A stretch of DNA of 64,000 bases. Source: Micromonospora sp. FIMYZ51. Its GTDB lineage: Bacteria; Actinomycetota; Actinomycetes; Mycobacteriales; Micromonosporaceae. The notes beneath the pieces were generated by a model. It was given only the letters and a program-made list of their open reading frames with translations. It did no database searches and was not told the DNA's origin. The translations under genes and the position numbers were made by a program. The stretch covers positions 496,001-560,000 of the forward strand of contig NZ_CP134706.1 of NCBI RefSeq assembly GCF_038246755.1, read 5' to 3'. Below, piece by piece: positions 44,380 to 53,812 of this stretch. The stretch's first letter is position 1, and every line of letters begins with the position of its first letter.

Positions 44380-46590
44380 ATGACGCTTATCAGCTTCGTC
44401 GTCCCGGCCTTCCGGGTACAGGGCTACCTGCGGGAATGCCTCGATTCGATCCTCGGCCAACCGGTCACCGACATCGAGGTGATCGGGGTCGACGACTGCT
44501 CGCCCGACGCTGGCGGCGACATCCTCGCCGAGTACGCGGCCCGCGACGACCGGGTACGGGCCGTGCGGCTGGACCACAACGTCGGGCTCGGGCCGGCCCG
44601 CAACGCCGGCCTCGACCAGGCCGTCGGCGAGTACGTCTGGTTCGTCGACGGTGACGACTGGCTGGCCCCGGACTGTCTCGCCGAGGTCGCCGCGCGGCTG
44701 CACCCGACCCGCCCGGACGTGCTGCTTGTCGACCACGTCCGGGCGCACTGGGACGACACGGTCACCCGCAGCGCGATGGACGAGGTCTTCCCGGTGCCAC
44801 CGGGCCCGGTCACGTTCCGGCTGGTCGACCGGCCGGAGACGCTGGAACTGCTGCACACCGCGTGGAATCGGCTGATCCGCCGGCAGTTCCTGGTCGACAC
44901 CGGGCTGCGCTTCGCTCCCGGCTGGTACGAGGACGTCTCGTTCAGCTATCCGTTGCTGCTGGCCGCCGACCGGATCGGCGTGCTCGACGTGGTCTGCGTG
45001 CACTACCGGCAGCGCCGCGCGGGAGCGATCACCCGGACCCGGGGCGAGCGGCACTTCGAGGTGTTCGAGCAGTGGCACCGGGTCTTCCAGGAGGTGGACC
45101 GGCTCGGCGCCGAGCAACTGCGCTCGGCGGTCTTCGCGCGGATGATGTGGCACTACCTGACCGTGCTCGGCAACGACGACCGGATCGCCCCCGAACTGCG
45201 GCCCACCTTCTTCGCTCGGGTGGCGATCGAACACGCCCGGTTCCGGCCACCCGGCGGGCACCGGATCCCGGCCGGCGTCGAGGGGCTCAAGCACCGGCTG
45301 GTGGCGGCCGGTCGATGGCGGACGTTCAGCGCCCTGCGTACCAGCAGCCAGGTGGGGCAGGCCGCCCGGCGGAGCGCGGTTCGGGTCCGGCGTCGGATGG
45401 TCCCGCCGGCCCGGCTCGCCGCGCGGGCGGCCCGGGACCTGACGCTGCGCGGCTACCAGCGGGCGGAGCGGCGCCGCCCGCTCGACGAGCACCTCGCCCT
45501 GTACGCGGCCTACTGGTACCGCGGCTACGCCTGTAACCCGGCGGCGATCTACGAGGCGGCCCGCCGGCTGGCGCCGCAGATCCGGGGCGTGTGGATCGTA
45601 CGCCGCGACCGGGTGCACACCCTGCCCGAGGGCGTCGAGTACGTGGTGGCCGGCACGGTCGCGTACCACCGGATGCTGGCGCGGGCGCGCTGGCTGGTCA
45701 ACAACGTCAATTTTCCGGATTCGGTGGACCACCGGCCGGGCTCGGTGCACGTGCAGACCCACCACGGCACGCCGGTCAAGGTGATGGGGCTGGACCAGCA
45801 GCGGTACCCGCTGGGCGCGACCGGGATGGACTTCGCCGGGCTGCTGCGCCGGGTGGACCGGTGGGATTTCAGCGTGACCGCGAACAGCTTCTCCACCCAG
45901 ATGTGGGAACGCGCCTACCCGGCCGCGTACACCACCCTGGAGGTGGGATATCCGCGCAACGACCGGCTGGTCAACGCCACCGCCGAGGAGGTGTTGCGGC
46001 TGCGGGCCGAACTCGGTGCCGGTCTCGGCGAGCAAGTGGTGCTCTACGCCCCGACGCACCGCGAGCACCTGCCCGGGTACCGGCCGCCCTTCGACCCGAC
46101 GCGGCTGCTCGACGCGCTCGGCCCGACCGGGTTGCTGCTGATGCGCAGCCACTACTTCCACGACCGGGACCGGCCGGGGCGCTCCTCGACCGACCGGGCC
46201 CGGATCGTGGACGTCAGCGATCATCCCCGGGTCGAGGATCTCTACCTCGCGGCCGATGTGCTGGTCACCGACTACTCGTCGGCGATGTTCGACTACGCCG
46301 TCCTGGACCGGCCGATCGTCCTCTACGCCCCGGACTGGGATGCGTACCGGCTGACCAGGGGCGTCTATCTCGACATCGTGGCGCAGGCACCCGGCCCGGT
46401 GGCGCGTACCTTCGCCGAATTGCTCGACGTGTTCCGCGACGGGGAGCCGTACTCGTCCGCCGCCGACCGGGCCCGGGCCCGCTTCCGGGCGCGGTTCTGC
46501 GCGCTTGAGGACGGGCACGCCGCCGAGCGGGTGGTCCGCCAGGTCTTTTTCGGCGAACCGCTTCCCCGGACGTCAATCGAGGGAACGTAA
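44380..46590 (+). CDS. Bifunctional GT2 glycosyltransferase / CDP-glycerol glycerophosphotransferase
   Basis: A 736-residue protein. Residues 1-330 are a GT-A family 2 transferase (ISFVVPAFRVQGYLRECLDS, EVIGVDDCSPDAGGD, ARNAGLDQAVGEYVWFVDGDDW with the DxD). From about 360 a TagB/TagF-type domain follows: QTHHGTPVKVMGL, YPRNDRLVNAT, VLYAPTHREH, MRSHYFHD and VLVTDYSSAMFDYAVLDRP. These motifs are the catalytic His sites of poly(glycerol-phosphate) polymerases. The enzyme likely glycosylates and extends a phosphodiester-linked wall polymer. It ends the four-gene export operon. Confidence 0.88.
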   Translation: MTLISFVVPAFRVQGYLRECLDSILGQPVTDIEVIGVDDCSPDAGGDILAEYAARDDRVRAVRLDHNVGLGPARNAGLDQAVGEYVWFVDGDDWLAPDCLAEVAARLHPTRPDVLLVDHVRAHWDDTVTRSAMDEVFPVPPGPVTFRLVDRPETLELLHTAWNRLIRRQFLVDTGLRFAPGWYEDVSFSYPLLLAADRIGVLDVVCVHYRQRRAGAITRTRGERHFEVFEQWHRVFQEVDRLGAEQLRSAVFARMMWHYLTVLGNDDRIAPELRPTFFARVAIEHARFRPPGGHRIPAGVEGLKHRLVAAGRWRTFSALRTSSQVGQAARRSAVRVRRRMVPPARLAARAARDLTLRGYQRAERRRPLDEHLALYAAYWYRGYACNPAAIYEAARRLAPQIRGVWIVRRDRVHTLPEGVEYVVAGTVAYHRMLARARWLVNNVNFPDSVDHRPGSVHVQTHHGTPVKVMGLDQQRYPLGATGMDFAGLLRRVDRWDFSVTANSFSTQMWERAYPAAYTTLEVGYPRNDRLVNATAEEVLRLRAELGAGLGEQVVLYAPTHREHLPGYRPPFDPTRLLDALGPTGLLLMRSHYFHDRDRPGRSSTDRARIVDVSDHPRVEDLYLAADVLVTDYSSAMFDYAVLDRPIVLYAPDWDAYRLTRGVYLDIVAQAPGPVARTFAELLDVFRDGEPYSSAADRARARFRARFCALEDGHAAERVVRQVFFGEPLPRTSIEGT

Positions 46591-46694
46591 TAGGTCTGTC
46601 ACGAATTAAACATGGCACGTTTACCCGATGTGCCGGCGCGATGATCCTGGTCACAGTCATTCGGGGTTCAGCCGACGACGTGGGGGAGGAGACG

Positions 46695-47996
46695 GTGACC
46701 ACCGTCGCGCTCAAGGATGTCACAAAGGTCTTCCGGGACGGCACGGTCGCGGTGGACAGCATCAACCTCGACGTCAACGATGGCGAGTTCATGGTGCTGC
46801 TCGGGCCCTCCGGCTGCGGCAAGTCGACCGTGCTGCGCATGGTCGCCGGGCTGGAGGATCCGACCACCGGCGCGGTGATGCTCAACGGGGAACTGGCCAA
46901 CGACCTGCCGCCCAGGGAGCGGCGGATCGCCATGGTCTTCCAGGACTTCGCCCTCTATCCGCACATGAGCGTCGGGGACAACATCGCCTTTCCGTTGAAG
47001 CTGGCCGGCATCGAGCCGGCCCCGCGCGGGGAACGGGTCACCGACGTGGCCAGTGCCCTCGGCATCGGCGATGTGCTGGCCCGACGCCCCAGCCAACTCT
47101 CCGGCGGGCAGCGGCAGCGGGTGGCGATGGGGAGGGCGATCGTCCGCCGGCCCGGTCTGTTCCTGATGGACGAACCACTTTCCAACCTGGACAGTGGCCT
47201 GCGGGCCGAACTGCGTGCCGAGATCTCCGGCCTGACCCGGGAACTCGGTGTCACCACCATGTACGTCACCCACGACCAGGCCGAGGCGCTGACCATGGCC
47301 GACCGGGTCGCCATCATGCGCAAGGGCGTCCTCCAGGACGTGGGCACCCCCACCCAGGTCTACAACCGGCCGGCGACCCTCTACGTGGCCGCCTTCCTGG
47401 GCAGCCCTCGGATGAACCTGCTGGAGGCGTCGGTCTACGTCCACCTCGACCGGTACGTCACCCTCACCCTCGGCGAGCAGGCCCTCTACCTGCCCTGGGA
47501 CGACATCCGCAGCCGTGCGGTGGCGCACTACCACGGCGAGCGGATCGTGGTCGGGATGCGGGCGGAGGCGCTCACCCCGGTCGCCCCGGACACCCCGGGT
47601 GACGTGCTTCAGGGCCGGATCCGCTACCTCGAGCACCACGGGCACGAGTCGCTTGCCTTCCTCGACATCGGGGCGACCGCCATCATGGTCGACGAGGCCG
47701 GTGCCCCGCCGGACGGCGACGCTCCGCTCGGCCAGCGCGGCCTGCGCCGCTTCAGTCAGGTGATGCAGCGCTTCGCCGGCCGGGCCAGCACCGCGCCGAG
47801 GCCGGTGGCGAACGACAACCGGACAAGCGTCCTGGCCGACCCGGGCCGGCACCACCGCCGCCCCGCCGAGTTGGCCGTCCGCCTCGCGCCCTACCCGGCC
47901 GTCTCCGCCGGCCATCCGCTCGCCATCAAGGTACGCATGGACGCCCTGCACTTCTTCGACGACCGCGGCGACCGCATCGACGTCGGCTGGCGCTGA
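46695..47996 (+). CDS. ABC ATPase, MsmK/UgpC sugar-importer type
   Basis: A 433-residue ATPase with Walker A GPSGCGKST, signature LSGGQRQRVAMGRAI, Walker B LFLMDEPLSNLD and H-loop YVTHDQAEAL. A regulatory/OB-fold C-terminal domain from about 240 is typical of ATPases shared by many carbohydrate ABC importers. An unusual low-complexity insertion (about 350-390) interrupts the last OB part. GTG 46695 follows GGGGGAGGAG. No permease or binding-protein genes are adjacent, so it probably energises several importers. Confidence 0.9.
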   Translation: MTTVALKDVTKVFRDGTVAVDSINLDVNDGEFMVLLGPSGCGKSTVLRMVAGLEDPTTGAVMLNGELANDLPPRERRIAMVFQDFALYPHMSVGDNIAFPLKLAGIEPAPRGERVTDVASALGIGDVLARRPSQLSGGQRQRVAMGRAIVRRPGLFLMDEPLSNLDSGLRAELRAEISGLTRELGVTTMYVTHDQAEALTMADRVAIMRKGVLQDVGTPTQVYNRPATLYVAAFLGSPRMNLLEASVYVHLDRYVTLTLGEQALYLPWDDIRSRAVAHYHGERIVVGMRAEALTPVAPDTPGDVLQGRIRYLEHHGHESLAFLDIGATAIMVDEAGAPPDGDAPLGQRGLRRFSQVMQRFAGRASTAPRPVANDNRTSVLADPGRHHRRPAELAVRLAPYPAVSAGHPLAIKVRMDALHFFDDRGDRIDVGWR

Positions 47997-47997
47997 G

Positions 47998-48056
47998 GTG
48001 TAAGGAAGGGCCCCTTATTAACGCCTGCGGTAGAGGAAGGGCCCCTTGTTAACACC
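47998..48056 (+). terminator. Tandem GGGCCC hairpins after the MsmK-type gene (repeat family B copy 2)
   Basis: Directly after the stop the plus strand reads GGTGTAAGGAAGGGCCCC then TTATTAACG, followed by a second GGAAGGGCCCCTT with GTTAAC. The first 28 bases after the stop match those after the citrate synthase gene (32991) exactly. Both are terminator-like palindromes. Confidence 0.75.
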
Positions 48057-48345
48057 CGGCCGACGCCGCCGCATACCGCGACGGCCCGGCCGCATACCGC
48101 GACGCCGGCCGCAATCGGCGACGCCGGCCGCATACCGCGACGCCAGGCGAATCCCCGACGCCGGGTGCAATCCGCGACGCCAGGCGAATCCCCGACGCCG
48201 GGAGCAATCCGCGACGCCGGGAGCAATCCGCGACGCCGGGAGCAATCCGCGACGCCGGGAGCAATCCGCGACGCCGGCCGCATACCGCGACGGCGGGCGC
48301 AATCCCTGACGGCGGGCGCAATCCGCGACGCCCGGGCGCATAGCG
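48057..48345. repeat. 19-bp minisatellite array
   Basis: About fifteen tandem units of 18-19 bases with the frames CGCGACGCC and GCATACC or GCAATCC; the best-kept run (48201-48260) has a period of exactly 19. The period is not a multiple of 3, so it is not coding. It follows the terminator pair and fills most of the 445-base gap; the rest, up to 48441, holds the next gene's promoter and start. Confidence 0.9.
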
Positions 48346-48441
48346 CGACGCGGTCGCGTGTCGGGACGCGGCTGGCGTCCGCAGGGGTCGGCTGAGCGCG
48401 TTGCTTGTCGGAGTGATTACTCGCGGGTAGCGTCGTTTGAT

Positions 48442-48906
48442 ATGACCATCGACTCGCGGCAGGTGGCGGCCGGCATGCTCGCGGCGGTGCCCTTCGCCCG
48501 TACGCTCGGAATCGAATTCGTCGAGGTGGCGCCCGAGGCGGAGGGCGGGGTCCGGGCCGTGGTCCGGCTGCCCGACTCGCCGGCCACCCACAACCATGTC
48601 GGCGGCCCACATGCCGGGGCGATGTTCACCCTCGGCGAGACCGCCTCCGGTGCGGTGGTGCTGGCCGCGTTCGGTGACCTGCTCGACCGGGCCACGCCGC
48701 TGGCGGTGCGGGCCGAGATCGCGTACCGCAAGCTCGCCCTGGGGCCGGTACTGGCGACGGCGCGGCTCGGTCGCCCGGCGGCCGAGGTGGTCGCGGAGTT
48801 GGCGGCCGGCGAGCGACCGGAGTTTCCGGTGGCCGTGGAGATCGTCACCGAGGCCGGCAAGCCGACCTCGGAGATGACCGTGGTCTGGACCCTGCGCCCG
48901 AACTGA
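48442..48906 (+). CDS. Hotdog-fold DUF4442/PaaI-like thioesterase
   Basis: A 154-residue protein of the hotdog superfamily: FARTLGIEFVEVAPEAEGGV, NHVGGPHAGAMFTLGETASG (active-site helix) and VRAEIAYRKLALGPV. DUF4442/PaaI-type proteins hydrolyse acyl-CoA esters. ATG 48442 lies in a TGATATG context with no strong ribosome-binding site. Its substrate is unknown. Confidence 0.84.
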   Translation: MTIDSRQVAAGMLAAVPFARTLGIEFVEVAPEAEGGVRAVVRLPDSPATHNHVGGPHAGAMFTLGETASGAVVLAAFGDLLDRATPLAVRAEIAYRKLALGPVLATARLGRPAAEVVAELAAGERPEFPVAVEIVTEAGKPTSEMTVVWTLRPN

Positions 48907-48959
48907 CGACCCGTCCGCTGCCTGGCCCGGGTCGGCGTCGCGCACCTCGGCGCTCGGGA

Positions 48960-49065
48960 GCCCACCGGCAACTGACCACCCGCCACCGGCAACTGACGCC
49001 CCGGCGGTAACTGACTACCCGCCACCGGCAACTGACCACCCGCCGCCGGTAACTGACGCCCCGTT
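48960..49065. repeat. 21-bp repeats after the thioesterase gene
   Basis: About five imperfect units of CCGGCAACTGAC or CCGGTAACTGAC spaced mostly 21 bases apart, starting about 55 bases after the stop. This is another minisatellite downstream of a gene. The interval to 49141 holds nothing else recognisable. Confidence 0.75.
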
Positions 49066-49141
49066 GCCGGCATTCGACGTGCTCCTGGTTGCATGCGAGG
49101 AAGCGGGTTTGCCGACAGCCGCCGATGGTTAGATTGGGGGG

Positions 49142-49894
49142 ATGCTCGGCCTGCCCACTCACGTGACCGCTTGTCTCTTCGATCTGGACGGTGTGCTGAC
49201 GCAGACCGCCCGGGTGCACAACGCCGCGTGGACCGAGACGTTCGACGATTTCCTGCGCCGGCACGCCGCCCTCACCGGCGACGCCTTCCGGCCGTTCGAT
49301 CCCGGTCCGGATTACCACCGCTACGTCGACGGGCGTCCCCGGCTCGACGGGGTGCGTAACTTTCTCGCCTCCCGGGACATCACGGTGCCCGAGGGTACGC
49401 CGGACGATCCGCCGGGCGCACAGACCGTGTACGGCATCGGCAACCAGAAGAACGCCCTGGTGCTGGAGCGGATCCGCAGCATCGGGGTGGACGTTTACCC
49501 CGGTTCGGTGACCTACCTGAAGGCGGTGGTCGCGGCGGGGCTGCGCCGGGCGGTGGTCACCGCCAGCGCCAACGGCCGCGAGGTGATCGCCGCCGCCGGG
49601 CTGGAGCCGTTGCTGGAAGCCCGGGTGGACGGGCTGACCGCCCGCGCCGAAGGGCTGCGCGGCAAGCCGCACCCGGACACCTTTCTCGCCGGGGCGAAGC
49701 TGCTCGGCGTGGAGCCGAAGCAGGCGGTGGTCTTCGAGGACGCGCTCGCCGGGGTGGCGGCCGGCCGGGCCGGCGGCTTCGGTTACGTGGTCGGGGTGGA
49801 TCGCGCCGGTCAGGCCGACGAACTGCGCGCCCATGGCGCGGACGTGGTGGTCACCGACCTGGCGGAGCTGCTCGAAGCTGGACGGCCCGAATGA
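49142..49894 (+). CDS. Beta-phosphoglucomutase-like HAD hydrolase
   Basis: A 250-residue HAD protein with motif [11 protein letters not shown] (Asp nucleophile and DGVLT typical of beta-PGM), cap domain residues [14 protein letters not shown], motif [13 protein letters not shown], motif [20 protein letters not shown] and motif [17 protein letters not shown]. It probably converts beta-glucose-1-phosphate to glucose-6-phosphate. It overlaps the GH65 start (ATGA), the standard pairing for phosphorolytic disaccharide use. The start is ATG 49142. Confidence 0.88.
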   Translation: MLGLPTHVTACLFDLDGVLTQTARVHNAAWTETFDDFLRRHAALTGDAFRPFDPGPDYHRYVDGRPRLDGVRNFLASRDITVPEGTPDDPPGAQTVYGIGNQKNALVLERIRSIGVDVYPGSVTYLKAVVAAGLRRAVVTASANGREVIAAAGLEPLLEARVDGLTARAEGLRGKPHPDTFLAGAKLLGVEPKQAVVFEDALAGVAAGRAGGFGYVVGVDRAGQADELRAHGADVVVTDLAELLEAGRPE

Positions 49895-52266
49895 TCCGGG
49901 AGCGGGCGTACCCGGTCGAGCCGTGGCACGTCCGAGAGACCCGGCTCGACATGGACGTACTCGCCCAGTCCGAGTCGGTCTTCGCGCTCTCCAACGGGCA
50001 CATCGGGCTGCGCGGCAACCTGGACGAGGGCGAACCGCACGGCCTGCCGGGCACCTACCTCAACTCCTTCTACGAGCTGCGTCCGCTGCCGTACGCGGAG
50101 GCCGGCTTCGGCTTCCCCGAGTCCGGCCAGACCATCGTCAACGTGACAAACGGCAAGCTGATCCGGCTGCTGGTCGACGACGAACCGCTGGACGTGCGCT
50201 ACGGCGAGGTGCTCGCCCACGAGCGGGTGCTCGACCTGCGCGCCGGGACCCTGCACCGGACCCTGCACTGGCGCTCGCCGGCCGGCCGCGAGGTCCGGAT
50301 CAAGACCACCCGGCTGGTCTCCTTCCGGCAGCGCTCGGTCGCCGCGATCCGCTACGAGGTGGAGGTCGCGGACGACAAGCCACTGCGGCTGATCATCCAG
50401 TCGGAGCTGGTCGCCAACGAGACACTGCCGCCGCAGAGCCGGGATCCCCGCGTCGCCGCCGTGCTGGAGTCACCGCTTCAGGCCGAGGAGGAGCTGACCA
50501 CACCGGACGGCGGGTTGCTGATCCATCGGACCAAGGTCTCCGGGCTGCGGGTGGCCGCCGCGATGGAGCACGAGGTGGGCTCCCCGGCGGGTACCAGCAT
50601 CGAGTCCGAAGGGTACGAGGACTGGGTGCGGACCACCATCGGGTGCGTACTTCAACCGGGTCAGCAGCTCTGCGTGGTGAAGTACCTGACCTACGGCTGG
50701 TCCAGCCGGCGCTCCCTGCCGGCGCTGCGCGACCAGGTCGGTGCCGCGCTGGCCGCCGCCCGGCTGGACGGCTGGGACGGGTTGGTACGCGAGCAGCGGG
50801 AGTACCTCGACGAGTTCTGGGACGCCGCGGACGTGGAGGTGGAGGGCGATCCCGAGGTGCAGCAGGCGGTCCGGTTCGGGCTGTTCCACGTGCTCCAGTC
50901 CGGTGCCCGCGCGGAGCGTCGGCCGATCTCCGCCAAGGGACTCACCGGTCCCGGGTACGACGGGCACGCCTTCTGGGACACCGAGATGTTCGTGCTTCCG
51001 GTGCTCACGTACACCCATCCCACCGCGGTGCGGGACTCGCTCTACTGGCGATACTCGACCCTGGAGAAAGCCCACGAGCGGGCCCGGACGCTCAACCTGG
51101 GCGGCGCCGCCTTCCCGTGGCGCACGATCGAGGGGCCGGAGTCGTCGGGCTACTGGCCGGCGGGCACCGCCGCCTTCCACATCGCGGCCGGCATCGCCGA
51201 CGCGCTGCGGCGGTACGTGCTGGTCACCGGGGACCGCCAACTGGAACGCGAGATCGGGCTGACCCTGCTTGTGGAGACCGCCCGGTTGTGGCGCTCCCTC
51301 GGGCACCACGACCGCGACGGCGCGTTCCACATCGACGGGGTCACCGGCCCGGACGAATACACCGCCGTCAAGAACGACAACATCTACACGAACCTGATGG
51401 CGCAGCGGAACCTGCTGGCCGCCGCGGATGCGGCGTCGCGCTACCGGGACGAGGCGTTCCACCTCGGCGTGACCGACGAGGAGACCGCCGCATGGCGGGA
51501 CGCCGCCGCGAGCATGCACATCCCGTACGACGCGGAACTTGACGTGCACCAGCAGGTGGAGGGCTTCACCCGGCTGGAGGAGTGGGACTTCGCCAACACC
51601 CCGGCGGACAAGTACCCGCTGCTGCTGCACTACCCGTACTTCGACCTGTACCGCAAACAGGTGATCAAGCAGGCTGACCTGGTGCTGGCCATGCACTGGC
51701 GGGGCGATGCGTTCACCGCCGAGGAGAAGCTGCGCAACTTCCTCTACTACGAGCGGCGCACGGTGCGCGACTCGTCGTTGTCGGCCTGCACCCAGGCGGT
51801 GTTGGCTGCGGAGGTCGGCTATCCGGAGCTGGCGCACAGCTACCTGCGCGAGGCGGCGCTGATGGACCTGCACGACCTGAACGAGAACACTCGCGACGGG
51901 GTGCACATGGCGGCCCTCGCCGGGGCATGGATCGCGTTGGTCGCCGGGTTCGGCGGACTACGGGACCACGACGGCGTACCGTCCTTCCAGCCGCACCTGT
52001 CGAGCCGGCTGAACCGTCTGGCCTTCTCGCTCCAGTGGTGCGGCATCCGGCTGCGGGTCGACGTGCGACCGCACCAGACGACGTACGCGCTGCACCACGC
52101 CGATCCGGACGCGGTGCTTGAGTTACGCCACTACGGCAAGCCGGTGCGGGTCACCTGCGCTGAGCCGGTGACCGTGCCGAACCCGCCGCCACCGGCGGAT
52201 CTGCCGCCGGTCGAGCAGCCGGCCGGGCGGGCACCCCTGCTCCGCCTGCCGGAGAAGCCGGCCTGA
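49891..52266 (+). CDS. Glycoside hydrolase family 65 disaccharide phosphorylase
   Basis: A 791-residue enzyme of the GH65 family (maltose, trehalose or kojibiose phosphorylase), which releases beta-glucose-1-phosphate. [20 protein letters not shown] and [20 protein letters not shown] are the typical beta-sandwich start; the (alpha/alpha)6 domain carries the acid Glu in [19 protein letters not shown] and phosphate-binding [11 protein letters not shown]. It is coupled to the beta-phosphoglucomutase gene, so the two form one pathway. The disaccharide specificity is not clear from sequence. Confidence 0.92.
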   Translation: MIRERAYPVEPWHVRETRLDMDVLAQSESVFALSNGHIGLRGNLDEGEPHGLPGTYLNSFYELRPLPYAEAGFGFPESGQTIVNVTNGKLIRLLVDDEPLDVRYGEVLAHERVLDLRAGTLHRTLHWRSPAGREVRIKTTRLVSFRQRSVAAIRYEVEVADDKPLRLIIQSELVANETLPPQSRDPRVAAVLESPLQAEEELTTPDGGLLIHRTKVSGLRVAAAMEHEVGSPAGTSIESEGYEDWVRTTIGCVLQPGQQLCVVKYLTYGWSSRRSLPALRDQVGAALAAARLDGWDGLVREQREYLDEFWDAADVEVEGDPEVQQAVRFGLFHVLQSGARAERRPISAKGLTGPGYDGHAFWDTEMFVLPVLTYTHPTAVRDSLYWRYSTLEKAHERARTLNLGGAAFPWRTIEGPESSGYWPAGTAAFHIAAGIADALRRYVLVTGDRQLEREIGLTLLVETARLWRSLGHHDRDGAFHIDGVTGPDEYTAVKNDNIYTNLMAQRNLLAAADAASRYRDEAFHLGVTDEETAAWRDAAASMHIPYDAELDVHQQVEGFTRLEEWDFANTPADKYPLLLHYPYFDLYRKQVIKQADLVLAMHWRGDAFTAEEKLRNFLYYERRTVRDSSLSACTQAVLAAEVGYPELAHSYLREAALMDLHDLNENTRDGVHMAALAGAWIALVAGFGGLRDHDGVPSFQPHLSSRLNRLAFSLQWCGIRLRVDVRPHQTTYALHHADPDAVLELRHYGKPVRVTCAEPVTVPNPPPPADLPPVEQPAGRAPLLRLPEKPA

Positions 52267-52293
52267 CGGTAGGCGCTCGCGGCCGACCGCTCC

Positions 52294-52384
52294 CGGCGCT
52301 GCGGTGCCAGCGTCCGGGCTGGTGCCGGCGCTGCGGTGCCAGCGTCCGGGCCGGTGCCAGCGTCCGGGCTGGTGCCGGCGCCGA
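52294..52384. repeat. Short GC tandem repeats after the GH65 gene
   Basis: The phrase GGTGCCAGCGTCCGGGC recurs at 52303, 52335 and 52353 with GGTGCCGGCGC between, giving mixed 18- and 32-base spacing. It is another array just after a stop codon and abuts a small gene on the opposite strand. Confidence 0.75.
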
Positions 52385-52392
52385 CACGGTGG

Positions 52393-52572
52393 TCAGATCG
52401 GCTCGCCCTGCGACGGCCGACCGGTGGCGTCGTGCGGTGTCCGGGCCCGTGGGTCGCCGGCCGACCGGGCCTGGGCCGCCTCGTCCGCCCAGTCCTGGCC
52501 ACGCTCGGTGTCCTGCTTGCGCCGTTCGCGCTCGGCAGCCTCCGGACGGGGCTCACGGTCATGATGCGGCAT
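52393..52572 (-). CDS. Small charged protein (hypothetical)
   Basis: A 59-residue, very hydrophilic protein (PHHDREPRPEAAERERRKQD then TERGQDWADEAAQARSAGDP) with a GAGGA site 5 bases before the ATG. The composition and ribosome-binding site support a real gene, but I recognise no family. It is expected to be disordered or helical. It lies between a GH65 repeat array and the IS element, so it might also be chance coding. Confidence 0.5.
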   Translation of the reverse strand: MPHHDREPRPEAAERERRKQDTERGQDWADEAAQARSAGDPRARTPHDATGRPSQGEPI

Positions 52573-52696
52573 GACGGTCCTCGCGATCTGGTCGGCGGCG
52601 CCGATGACGCCGATCCGGCTGCGGTCGACCGGTCGGCTACCCGGCCGACCCATCCGCAAACGCCCGCGCACCTCCTAGGGCCTGTGTCGAAGTCGG

Positions 52697-53587
52697 TCAC
52701 AGCCACTCGTTGATCGCGGCGATGTGAACGGTAGCTTCGTAGCGGACGGCGAGTTTGTCGAAACGAGTCGCTACGGCTCGATAGCGTTTGAGCTGGTTGA
52801 TGCCGCATTCCACGGCGTGACGCTGCTTGTACCGCTCGGGATCGAAGGCCGGTGGCCGGCCGCCCTTGGACCCCTTCTTGCGCCGGTTGGCGTCTTGGTC
52901 GGCCTTTGACGGGATCGTCGCGGCGATGCCGCGTCGGCGCAGGTAGCGGCGGTTAGCTCGGGACGTGTACGCCTTGTCGGCCAAGACTCGGTCCGGGCGG
53001 GTTCGGGGCCGGCCGCCGCCGAGGCGGGGCACCCTGATCCCGTCGAGCACCGCCACAAACTGCGGGCTGTCCCCACGCTGCCCAGCGGTCAACACGATCG
53101 ACAACGGCTTGCGCCCTTGCTCGCAGGCCAGATGCAGTTTCGTGGTCAGCCCACCCCGCGACCGCCCAAGCGCGTGATCGGTCGGCTCGACCATGACCCC
53201 GCCCGGCGGCTCGGCCTGCAGATCCCCTTTACGCGCCCCGGCGGCGTGCTGATGAGCCCGGGCAACCGTCGAGTCCACCGACACGTCCCAGACGACGCGT
53301 CCGGACGCATCAGCCACCGCCTGCAACACCGTCAGGATCCTCGCCCAGGTCCCATCACGCTGCCAACGCCGAAACAGCCCGTACACCGCAGCCCAGGACC
53401 CATAACACTGCGGCACGTCCCGCCACGGGGCACCGACCCGAATCCGCCACCGAATCCCATCAATGAGCTGCCGTTTCGTCCATACCGACGGCCGACCTGG
53501 CCTACGCCCCACAGGCAGCAGCGGCTCCAGCGCCACCCACTGTGCGTCGGTCAAGTCGTGCCGCCTCGCCACCGCTAGGGTATCCAC
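52697..53587 (-). CDS. IS5-family transposase
   Basis: A 296-residue transposase. An N-terminal DUF4096 domain ([40 protein letters not shown]) is followed by a DDE catalytic domain: [19 protein letters not shown] (first Asp), [20 protein letters not shown] (second Asp) and [20 protein letters not shown] (Glu). GTG 53587 is the start; its ribosome-binding site GGAGA is buried in a stem-loop. The full catalytic set makes it likely functional. Confidence 0.92.
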   Translation of the reverse strand: MDTLAVARRHDLTDAQWVALEPLLPVGRRPGRPSVWTKRQLIDGIRWRIRVGAPWRDVPQCYGSWAAVYGLFRRWQRDGTWARILTVLQAVADASGRVVWDVSVDSTVARAHQHAAGARKGDLQAEPPGGVMVEPTDHALGRSRGGLTTKLHLACEQGRKPLSIVLTAGQRGDSPQFVAVLDGIRVPRLGGGRPRTRPDRVLADKAYTSRANRRYLRRRGIAATIPSKADQDANRRKKGSKGGRPPAFDPERYKQRHAVECGINQLKRYRAVATRFDKLAVRYEATVHIAAINEWL

Positions 53588-53643
53588 GAGGTCTCCGGTG
53601 TTCGGGTTCTGCTTGGTCGCTGAACCAGATACCGGAGACCTCG
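53587..53643 (-). promoter_or_regulatory. Hairpin sequestering the transposase ribosome-binding site
   Basis: Perfect 13-bp inverted repeat (53587-53599 CGAGGTCTCCGGT and 53631-53643 ACCGGAGACCTCG) with a 31-base loop. In the minus-strand transcript the second arm holds the GGAGA site and the first G of the start codon. A transcript that reads in from outside would fold and block translation, a known protection in IS elements. Confidence 0.75.
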
Positions 53644-53812
53644 CTACATCTCGAACACCGACACACGAAGATCCTCAAGCCGGCAGCTCAAGCCCTGCCA
53701 CCGACTTCGACACACGCCCTAGGCGCGGTGCGGTTGCCAGGATCGTGCGGGCGTGCGGCGCGTCCGCCCGGGTATCCGGCAGGACGGGTGCCGACGTGGC
53801 GGGGAGGGTGAG

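Larger units (their letters stand above)
52678..53719 (-). mobile_element. Intact IS5-family insertion sequence with TA target duplication
   Basis: 1042 bp bounded by terminal inverted repeats: left GGGCCTGTGTCGAAGTCGGT at 52678 and right ACCGACTTCGACACACGCCC ending 53719 (one mismatch over 20). Flanking dinucleotides TA (52676-52677 and 53720-53721) form the target duplication. One transposase gene fills the element, reading leftward, with about 130 bases upstream that include a regulatory hairpin. Intact ends and reading frame suggest a recent, possibly active insertion. Confidence 0.92.

Noticed and set aside
42571..46518. A 1315-residue minus-strand ORF
   Set aside because: It spans two real plus-strand enzymes with clear motifs; its own translation is low-complexity Arg/Gly/Pro/His.
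48057..48345. CRISPR-like array
   Set aside because: Units are contiguous with no unique spacers and a period of only 19; it is a minisatellite.
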